This document shows, one piece after another, positions 1-5,102 of a stretch of 8,610 nucleotides of DNA. Position 1 is the stretch's first letter. Each line of letters opens with the position of its first letter. The stretch covers positions 1 through 8,610 of the forward strand of contig CALANW010000129.1 of assembly GCA_937926145.1 (NCBI GenBank), read 5' to 3'. Position numbers and translations under genes: made by a program. Below the pieces are notes generated by a model that was not told where the DNA came from, ran no database searches, and was given only the letters and a program-made list of their open reading frames with translations. The DNA is from an uncultured Ruminococcus sp. Lineage in GTDB: Bacteria > Bacillota > Clostridia > Oscillospirales > Ruminococcaceae.

Positions 1-133
1 TATTTATTCGCAAGTTTATGTTTTATATCCTGCAAATATATATTTAAACCTAACTAACATTATAATATAGTATATCGATAGCATCTTAACCGACCGTTCT
101 TCGCAGATAAACTGTGCAAAATCATACTTTTTG
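1..133. other. AT-rich intergenic region upstream of the manA promoter
   Basis: This stretch is AT-rich and holds no reading frame that looks like a gene. I found no convincing hairpin, riboswitch or operator. It presumably separates the manA operon from a gene beyond the left edge, whose orientation cannot be told from here. Confidence 0.5.
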
Positions 134-162
134 TTGACTTTACGATAAAAGTGTTGTATAAT
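134..162 (+). promoter_or_regulatory. Sigma-A (sigma70-type) promoter of the manA operon
   Basis: TTGACT at 134-139 and TATAAT at 157-162 are separated by exactly 17 nt, one mismatch from consensus overall. Transcription would start near 169, giving a leader of about 28 nt before the manA start at 197. No other good promoter is seen before 4797, so this is probably the main promoter for the five downstream genes. Confidence 0.85.
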
Positions 163-196
163 TATACTGATAAATTATTTTTGGAGGAATGTTATA

Positions 197-1156
197 ATGT
201 ATCCGCTGAAATTAAAGCCTGCTTTCAAGGATTACCTTTGGGGCGGCACAAAACTTCGTGATGTTTACGGCAAGGACTGTGATTTCGACAAGGTCGCTGA
301 GAGCTGGGAGCTTTCCTGCCACAAGGACGGCAACTCGGTCATCGACAACGGCGAAGCAAAGGGAATGACGCTTGCTGCATATATTGAAAAAGAGGGCAAG
401 CAGATCCTCGGCAAGAACTGCGAACGCTTTGAGAACTTCCCCGTTCTTATCAAGCTCATCGATGCAAAGGACAACCTCTCGGTTCAGGTCCACCCCGACA
501 ACGAATACGCTATGCGCGTTGAGGGCGAATACGGCAAAACCGAAATGTGGTACATCGTTGACTGTGACGAGGGTGCAGAGCTCATTTACGGTTTCAAGAG
601 AAACGTTACAAAGGAAGAATTCGCAGAGCGCATCAAGAACAACACTCTGCTCGAGATAACAAATTCCGTTCCCGTTAAAAAGGGCGATGTTTTCTTTATT
701 CGCTCGGGAACTCTCCACGCTATCGGCAAGGGTATCCTCATCGCTGAAATTCAGCAGAACTCCAACACTACATACCGCGTTTACGACTACGGCAGAGTCG
801 GCGCAGACGGCAAGACAAGACCTCTCCACATTGAAAAAGCTCTTGACGTAACAAATCTTTGCCCTGCTGAGCCTTATCCTGCTACCGAAGCTGTTACCGA
901 AAACGGCTGCACAAAGAAGCTCCTTTCCAAGTGCGAATACTTCACCGTTTATAAGATCGATATCGAAAATTCCGCCGAATTCAATGCTGACGAAACATCG
1001 TTTGAATCTATCCTCGTTCTCGAGGGCGATGTAACGCTCAAGTCGGCTGACGGCGATATCACACTCAAAAAGGGCGAAACAGCATTTCTCCCTGCAGGAC
1101 TTGGCAAATATACCATCGAAGGAAAATCTCAGGCAATTCTTACAAGAATCGACTAA
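197..1156 (+). CDS. manA: Class I mannose-6-phosphate isomerase (short Firmicutes type)
   Basis: This cytoplasmic zinc enzyme interconverts mannose 6-phosphate and fructose 6-phosphate, linking mannose use or mannosyl-sugar synthesis with glycolysis. The 319-residue length fits the short Bacillus-type enzymes, not the roughly 390-residue enterobacterial form. The N-terminus carries the family's PAFKDYLWGG signature. The expected metal ligands are visible: Q97 and H99 in QVHPDN, E116 in KTEMW and H174 in SGTLHAIG. The active-site TYRVYDYGR segment follows (R194, R200). The C-terminal part, from about residue 230, is a second cupin-like barrel. The start at 197 is set by GGAGG at 183-187, nine nt upstream. 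It is the first gene of the operon, and glcK begins 15 nt after its stop. The presence of a sugar kinase next door suggests catabolism of mannose or mannosides, but this is inference. Confidence 0.95.
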   Translation: MYPLKLKPAFKDYLWGGTKLRDVYGKDCDFDKVAESWELSCHKDGNSVIDNGEAKGMTLAAYIEKEGKQILGKNCERFENFPVLIKLIDAKDNLSVQVHPDNEYAMRVEGEYGKTEMWYIVDCDEGAELIYGFKRNVTKEEFAERIKNNTLLEITNSVPVKKGDVFFIRSGTLHAIGKGILIAEIQQNSNTTYRVYDYGRVGADGKTRPLHIEKALDVTNLCPAEPYPATEAVTENGCTKKLLSKCEYFTVYKIDIENSAEFNADETSFESILVLEGDVTLKSADGDITLKKGETAFLPAGLGKYTIEGKSQAILTRID

Positions 1157-1170
1157 AGGAGAACTGAAAA

Positions 1171-2121
1171 ATGAAATACTTTATAGGTATCGACCTCGGC
1201 GGAACAAATATCAAAGCAGGCGTTGTTAACGAAAATTATGAGATCATCGCAAAGGCTACGACCAAGACCAACTGCCCCCGTCCTGCAAAGGAGATCGCAG
1301 ACGATATGGCTAAGGTCAGCATCGAAGCTGCCCAGAACGCAGGTCTTTCCATTGACGATGTTGAATGGATAGGCATTGGTACTCCGGGCATTGCAGACAA
1401 CGTCAACGGAACTATCCCCTACTCCAACAACCTCGGTTTCAGCAACGTTCCTATAAGAAAGTATATTCAGGAACACATCAACAAGCCTGTTTACGTTGCA
1501 AATGATGCAAACGCTGCCGCTTACGGCGAATTCGTTGCAGGTGCAGCAAAGGGCGCTACCGATGCAGTTTGCATCACCCTCGGAACTGGCGTTGGCGCAG
1601 GCGTTATCATCGACGGCAAGATCTTCACGGGAAGAAACCTCGCAGGAACAGAGATCGGACACATGGTCATCTCCGTTGACGGCCCTCAGTGTACCTGCGG
1701 AAGAAAAGGCTGCTTTGAAGTTTACTCCTCCGCAACGGGTCTTATCAATATGACAAAGGCTGCGATAGCAGAAAACACCTCGAGCATTCTCGCAGAATAT
1801 GAAAAGCAGGACGGCAAGGTTTCCGCACGTCACGCTTTCAACGCAATGCGTGCAGGTGACGCAGCAGGCAAGGCTGTCGTTGACAAGTACATAAAGTACC
1901 TCGCAGCAGGTATCACAAACGTTATCAACATCTTCCAGCCTGACATTCTCTGCATCGGCGGCGGTGTCTGCAACGAGGGCGATCCTCTCCTCGTTCCGAT
2001 GAAAGAACTCGTTAAAAAGGAAGTTTACACAAGAATGCTCGACTGCAACACCGAGATAACCGTTGCAAAGCTCGGAAACGATGCAGGCATCATCGGTGCG
2101 GCTTTCCTCGGCAATTCATGA
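1171..2121 (+). CDS. glcK: ROK-family glucokinase
   Basis: This is an ATP-dependent cytosolic sugar kinase of the ROK family, most likely converting glucose to glucose 6-phosphate. Related ROK kinases also accept mannose, fructose or ManNAc, so the substrate is not fixed by sequence alone. Visible motifs, in order, are the phosphate-binding DLGGTN (D8-N13), a GTPG segment, the catalytic base in NDANAAAYGE (D112), the nucleotide-site TLGTGVGAG, and the ROK zinc site made of H164 (EIGH) with C174, C176 and C181 (CTCGRKGC). All key residues are present and the length of 316 residues is normal. AAAGGAG at 1155-1161 lies nine nt before the ATG and overlaps the manA stop. It is immediately followed by the DUF4375-like gene, whose ATG lies one nt past the stop. 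With ManA it would supply phosphorylated hexoses to glycolysis. Confidence 0.92.
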   Translation: MKYFIGIDLGGTNIKAGVVNENYEIIAKATTKTNCPRPAKEIADDMAKVSIEAAQNAGLSIDDVEWIGIGTPGIADNVNGTIPYSNNLGFSNVPIRKYIQEHINKPVYVANDANAAAYGEFVAGAAKGATDAVCITLGTGVGAGVIIDGKIFTGRNLAGTEIGHMVISVDGPQCTCGRKGCFEVYSSATGLINMTKAAIAENTSSILAEYEKQDGKVSARHAFNAMRAGDAAGKAVVDKYIKYLAAGITNVINIFQPDILCIGGGVCNEGDPLLVPMKELVKKEVYTRMLDCNTEITVAKLGNDAGIIGAAFLGNS

Positions 2122-2122
2122 T

Positions 2123-2671
2123 ATGAGCAAATTTGATTTTTTCGCATCGGATATAAAGGACGCAGATTCTTTTATGAAAGGTCAGCTCCGCTACAAAGAC
2201 TTGAAGCGGAGCGAGCTTGCCGATATGCCCGAAAATGAGATAGTCGGCGCAGTTACTGCCTGGATAGAAACAAGCTTCAAGGAAGACTGGTCAGATATGG
2301 GCGAAAAGCTCAACAGCCTGCCCACGCCCTGTCTCAACATCTACTGTGCAGAGATAACCTTAAAGCAGGTCATGGACAGCGGCTTCTCCGAGGCGGTTTT
2401 CAACCTCTCGAACGATTTTCTCGGCATCGCGGCGAATGGTTTCCGCGCTGTCGGCTATGAAAAGCTTGCGGAGATCGTTGATTCGGCGGTCAAAGTCGGT
2501 GCGGACAAGCGCCCCTCGGGACGAAGCTTTGTCGATTTCCTCGAATTCAGCGAAAATGTTAGCTTTTCCTCGCAGGACAAAGACTTTCGCCGATGCTTCG
2601 AGCAGGCAAAATTCGACCGACTGGCGAAACAATATATTTTAAACTACAGCAAATATTTCGGAAACGCGTAA
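2123..2671 (+). CDS. DUF4375 / DMP19-like protein of unknown function
   Basis: A 182-residue soluble, mildly acidic protein with no signal peptide or membrane segment. Residues about 73-125 (starting IYCAEITLKQVMDSGF, then a FNLSNDFLG segment and an AVGYEKLAEIV helix) resemble the pattern of the DUF4375 family: a helix, a G-F-x(3)-FxN-S turn, then a helix with an 'A(I/V)G...KLAEI' motif. That family includes Neisseria DMP19, reported as a DNA-mimic protein. The assignment is from pattern memory and is moderately sure. I chose ATG 2123, one nt after the glcK stop, because the earlier in-frame ATG at 2063 would lie inside glcK. There is no clear Shine-Dalgarno sequence, so translation is probably coupled to glcK. 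An alternative start at 2174 has a weak AAAGGA 13 nt upstream but would remove the first 17 residues. Its job in a hexose/branched-chain amino acid operon is unknown. Confidence 0.75.
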   Translation: MSKFDFFASDIKDADSFMKGQLRYKDLKRSELADMPENEIVGAVTAWIETSFKEDWSDMGEKLNSLPTPCLNIYCAEITLKQVMDSGFSEAVFNLSNDFLGIAANGFRAVGYEKLAEIVDSAVKVGADKRPSGRSFVDFLEFSENVSFSSQDKDFRRCFEQAKFDRLAKQYILNYSKYFGNA

Positions 2672-2692
2672 CGCTTCCGACCGAAAGGAAGT
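2658..2692 (+). promoter_or_regulatory. Alternative hairpins around the stop codon and the ilvD ribosome-binding site
   Basis: TCGGAA (2658-2663) plus GCG (2666-2668) can pair with CGC (2672-2674) plus TTCCGA (2675-2680), leaving the stop codon TAA (2669-2671) as the loop. A competing pairing joins CTTCC (2674-2678) with GGAAG (2687-2691), which is the ilvD Shine-Dalgarno sequence. The two structures share bases 2674-2678 and cannot form together. This arrangement could couple ilvD translation to termination on the upstream gene. The pairing is seen directly; the regulatory role is inferred. Confidence 0.4.
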
Positions 2693-2700
2693 ATATAAAA

Positions 2701-4380
2701 ATGGGTTGCAACAATGAATGCAATGACTGCAAAAACTTCTTCTGTGAAGGCACGGACAAAGCTCCGCAGCGTTCACTTTTCAATGCACTCGGATTTACAA
2801 AGGAAGAAATGGAACGTCCGCTCGTTGGTATCGTTTCTTCTTACAATGAAATCGTACCTGGTCACATGAACATCGACAAGATCGTCGAAGCCGTTAAAAT
2901 GGGCGTTGCAATGGCAGGCGGCACACCTGTCGTTTTCCCAGCCATCGCAGTTTGCGACGGCATCGCAATGGGTCACGAGGGTATGAAATACTCCCTCGTA
3001 ACAAGAGGACTTATCGCAGATTCGACCGAATGTATGGCTCTTGCTCATCACTTTGACGCTCTCGTTATGATACCGAACTGCGACAAGAACGTCCCCGGAC
3101 TTCTTATGGCAGCAGCAAGAATAAATGTACCTACTATCTTCGTTTCGGGAGGCCCAATGCTAGCAGGTCATGTTAAGGGCAGCAAGACATCACTTTCAAG
3201 TATGTTTGAAGCCGTTGGCGCATACACCGCAGGCAAGATCACCGAAGAAGAATTTGAAGAATATGAAAACAAGGCTTGCCCGACCTGCGGAAGCTGCTCG
3301 GGTATGTACACCGCAAACTCCATGAACTGCCTCACCGAAGCGCTCGGTATGGGTCTTAAGGGCAATGGCACTATCCCTGCCGTTTACTCCGCAAGACTTC
3401 GCCTTGCAAAGCAGGCAGGTATGCAGGTAATGGAGCTTTACAGAAAGAATATCCGTCCGCTCGACATTATGACCGAAAAGGCTTTCCACAACGCTGTGAC
3501 TGTTGATATGGCTCTCGGCTGCTCGACAAACAGTATGCTCCACCTCCCTGCAATAGCACACGAATGTGGAGTTAAGCTTGACCTTGACATTGCAAACGGC
3601 ATCAGCGCAAAGACACCTAACCTTTGTCACCTTGCACCTGCAGGTCACGCTTATATGGAAGACCTCAACGAGGCAGGCGGCGTTTACGCTGTTATGAACG
3701 AACTCAGCAAAAAGGGACTTCTTGCAACTGACATTATGACCGTTACGGGCAAGACTGTCGGCGAAAACATCGCAGGCTGCGTAAACAAGGACACAAACAT
3801 CATTCGTCCTATCGATGATCCATACAGCACAACGGGCGGCATTGCTGTCCTCAAGGGCAACCTTGCACTTGACGGCTGCGTTGTAAAGAGAAGCGCCGTT
3901 GTTCCCGAAATGCTCACCCATACAGGCCCTGCAAAGGTTTATGACTGCGAAGAGGATGCACAGGCTGCTATCCTCGGCGGCAAGATCGTTGAGGGCGACG
4001 TTGTAGTTATCCGCTACGAAGGTCCAAAGGGCGGCCCCGGAATGAGAGAAATGCTCAATCCTACCTCTGCAATTCAGGGTATGGGACTTGGTTCTTCCGT
4101 TGCTCTTATCACAGACGGACGTTTCAGCGGCGCATCGAGAGGCGCATCTATCGGTCACGTTTCCCCCGAAGCTGCTGAGGGCGGCATGATCGGTATCGTT
4201 GAGAACGGCGATTCCATTACTATTGATATACCGAACTGCACACTCACACTCAACGTTCCGCAGGAAGAGATCGACAGACGTATGGCTTCATTCAAGCCAA
4301 AGACCAAGGAACTCAAGGGCTACTTAAAGCGTTACGCAAAGAATGTTTCTTCCGCTGCGAAGGGCGCTATCCTTGACTAA
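2701..4380 (+). CDS. ilvD: Dihydroxy-acid dehydratase, probable [4Fe-4S] type
   Basis: This cytosolic enzyme dehydrates 2,3-dihydroxy-isovalerate and 2,3-dihydroxy-3-methylvalerate to the keto acids used for valine, leucine and isoleucine. The 559 residues span the whole IlvD/Edd fold. Motifs are CDKNVPG (C127), CPTCGSCSGMYTANS (C193, C196, C199), GCSTNSMLHLP, PKGGPGMREM (442-451) and DGRFSGASRG (472-481) with the active-site serine region. At the position where [2Fe-2S] enzymes have a third cysteine ligand (PCN), this protein has G54 in VPGH, as in the E. coli [4Fe-4S] enzyme, so an oxygen-labile cluster is expected. AGGAAG at 2686-2691 fixes the start at 2701. An upstream in-frame ATG at 2593 lies within the previous gene and is rejected. 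The first 15 residues hold four cysteines (C3, C7, C10, C15), an unusual feature. No other ilv gene is in the window. Confidence 0.95.
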   Translation: MGCNNECNDCKNFFCEGTDKAPQRSLFNALGFTKEEMERPLVGIVSSYNEIVPGHMNIDKIVEAVKMGVAMAGGTPVVFPAIAVCDGIAMGHEGMKYSLVTRGLIADSTECMALAHHFDALVMIPNCDKNVPGLLMAAARINVPTIFVSGGPMLAGHVKGSKTSLSSMFEAVGAYTAGKITEEEFEEYENKACPTCGSCSGMYTANSMNCLTEALGMGLKGNGTIPAVYSARLRLAKQAGMQVMELYRKNIRPLDIMTEKAFHNAVTVDMALGCSTNSMLHLPAIAHECGVKLDLDIANGISAKTPNLCHLAPAGHAYMEDLNEAGGVYAVMNELSKKGLLATDIMTVTGKTVGENIAGCVNKDTNIIRPIDDPYSTTGGIAVLKGNLALDGCVVKRSAVVPEMLTHTGPAKVYDCEEDAQAAILGGKIVEGDVVVIRYEGPKGGPGMREMLNPTSAIQGMGLGSSVALITDGRFSGASRGASIGHVSPEAAEGGMIGIVENGDSITIDIPNCTLTLNVPQEEIDRRMASFKPKTKELKGYLKRYAKNVSSAAKGAILD

Positions 4381-4392
4381 GGGTAACTGCCG

Positions 4393-4797
4393 ATGAGCAA
4401 ACATTCAACAGCAAAAATTATCAGCATTATCTTCTGTGCGCTGACGGTCGCAGCACTTGTGGTACTCATAATCATCAAGTCTGCGACAAGTGGACAGATG
4501 AAAACCATTGACAAAGCGTATTCTTCGTTCACCCACGGAATTTACAAGGAATATCAGCAATGCTTCGGTGAAAAATCTATCTCAGAAAAAGAGTTTGATT
4601 CTCTCCGCGAGCAGTATATCGCCGAGTGGGGCGAGGATTTCACAGTTTCAGCCGATTTTGTTTCGCGTGAAAAGACGGACAGCGGCTACAATGTCAATGT
4701 AAAGGTATCGGTCTACAATGAAAAAGACCACGAAACCGAGCAGAAAACGCTGTTTATGACCAAATCCAAGGGGAAATGGCTTATAATCAATGCGTAA
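4393..4797 (+). CDS. Small single-pass membrane protein of unknown function
   Basis: A 134-residue protein that I do not recognise. Residues 9-28 are a strong hydrophobic segment after a short positively charged N-terminus (K3, H4, K8), which predicts an uncleaved signal anchor with the rest outside the cell. The exposed part, about residues 30-134, is charged. It has a helical first half (the AYSSFTHGIYKEYQQCF region) and a second half of alternating strands ending in a KGKWLIINA strand. That layout recalls NTF2-like or DUF4878-type extracytoplasmic domains, but this is only a fold impression. The gene begins 12 nt after ilvD with a weak AAGGG (4379-4383) as the possible ribosome-binding site, so it is likely the last gene of the operon. 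Its final codons, GCG TAA, lie inside one end of the 12-bp inverted repeat bounding the following intergenic region. Confidence 0.75.
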   Translation: MSKHSTAKIISIIFCALTVAALVVLIIIKSATSGQMKTIDKAYSSFTHGIYKEYQQCFGEKSISEKEFDSLREQYIAEWGEDFTVSADFVSREKTDSGYNVNVKVSVYNEKDHETEQKTLFMTKSKGKWLIINA

Positions 4798-4852
4798 TTA
4801 TTATATTCTATATTCTTCCCCAAATGCAGCTTTTTCACTACAACAAAAATTT

Positions 4853-4893
4853 TCAGCCGTAATCAACGTTGTTCTAACGCTGATTACGGCTGA
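4853..4893 (+). terminator. Hairpin downstream of the + strand operon, probable terminator
   Basis: The arms 4853-4870 and 4876-4893 are complementary over 18 bp with a single A/C mismatch and a 5-nt loop (GTTCT). On the + strand it is followed by TTTCTT and, after a short gap, TTTTA, so the U-tract is imperfect. It is 56 nt past the stop of the last operon gene. The stem is unusually long for a simple intrinsic terminator. Confidence 0.6.
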
Positions 4894-4913
4894 TTTCTTG
4901 CAATTTTATACTA

Positions 4914-5015
4914 ATACTAATTTTTAATCAAAGTGTAGACAAAAAATCGGCGCAAAACCCATATATGCGAGTTTTTGCTTGATTTTTTGTACACTTTCAG
5001 TTTAAAAATTAGTAT
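4914..5015. repeat. Long imperfect inverted repeat (about 100 nt)
   Basis: Four paired blocks occur in nested order: 14 bp (4914-4927 with 5002-5015), 8 bp AAAGTGTA (4930-4937 with 4990-4997), 9 bp CAAAAAATC (4940-4948 with 4981-4989) and 6 bp GCAAAA (4952-4957 with 4973-4978). Only small bulges separate them, giving 37 pairs. The 15-nt loop contains the self-complementary CATATATG. It is too long and too poor in GC for a standard terminator and has the shape of a MITE-like or other dispersed palindromic element. Copy number elsewhere in the genome cannot be seen here. Confidence 0.7.
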
Positions 5016-5021
5016 AAACAA

Positions 5022-5061
5022 AAACCGCAACCCACACCTTTTCAGGAGTGAATTGCGGTTT
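5022..5061. terminator. Bidirectional intrinsic terminator between the operon and pckA
   Basis: AAACCGCAA (5022-5030) pairs with TTGCGGTTT (5053-5061). Inside are a CC/AA internal loop, CAC with GTG, an A/A mismatch, CCT with AGG, and a TTTC loop, for 15 pairs in total. On the + strand a T-run follows (ATTTTTTT, to 5069). On the - strand the stem is followed by TTTTTGTTT. It can therefore end pckA transcripts (stop at 5100) and back up the + strand terminator. Confidence 0.8.
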
Positions 5062-5071
5062 ATTTTTTTAA

Positions 5072-5102
5072 TTACGCATTATGCATTAAGCATTACGAAT
5101 TA
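5072..5102. repeat. Degenerate tandem heptamer repeat abutting the pckA stop codon
   Basis: Four consecutive heptamers, TTACGCA, TTATGCA, TTAAGCA and TTACGAA, occupy 5072-5099. The next TTA (5100-5102) is the complement of the pckA stop codon TAA. The period of exactly seven and the fixed TTA phase make chance unlikely. They resemble in style the short tandemly repeated heptamers known from cyanobacteria. Function is unknown. Confidence 0.6.

Larger units (their letters stand above)
4798..5099. other. Convergent intergenic region with three hairpins and heptamer repeats
   Basis: This 302-nt stretch between two converging genes has no plausible gene on either strand. It holds a near-perfect 18-bp hairpin, a long imperfect hairpin of about 100 nt, a terminator-like hairpin followed by a T-run, and four degenerate heptamers. 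AATGCGTAATTA at 4789-4800 is repeated in inverted orientation at 5069-5080, bounding the hairpins. It surely works as a transcription barrier; whether it is also a small non-coding repeat element is open. Confidence 0.7.

Noticed and set aside
212..829. Open frames on the - strand opposite manA and opposite glcK (1153-1833)
   Set aside because: Both are antisense shadows of conserved enzymes, with unnatural composition and no initiation signals.
2063..2122. Earlier start for the DUF4375-like gene
   Set aside because: It would overlap the last 59 nt of glcK; the ATG one nt after the glcK stop is the simpler coupled start.
2593..2700. N-terminal extension of IlvD from an upstream in-frame ATG
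   Set aside because: The ATG lies in the preceding gene without a ribosome-binding site, while AGGAAG at 2686-2691 fits a start at 2701.
3196..4158. Long open frame (320 codons) on the - strand inside ilvD
   Set aside because: It is antisense to a complete, strongly conserved ilvD, its product is a Cys/Ser/Val-rich sequence typical of a reversed frame, and there is no ribosome-binding site or domain.
2701..4380. IlvD/Edd protein acting as a sugar-acid dehydratase because of its sugar-gene neighbours
   Set aside because: The sequence follows true dihydroxy-acid dehydratases (VPGH, AVCDGIAMGHEGM, NCDKNVPG) more closely than gluconate or arabinonate dehydratases, so context was not allowed to override it.
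4798..5099. Insertion-sequence remnant or CRISPR-like array in the convergent gap
   Set aside because: There is no transposase fragment and no regularly spaced repeat-spacer pattern; only hairpins and contiguous heptamers are present.
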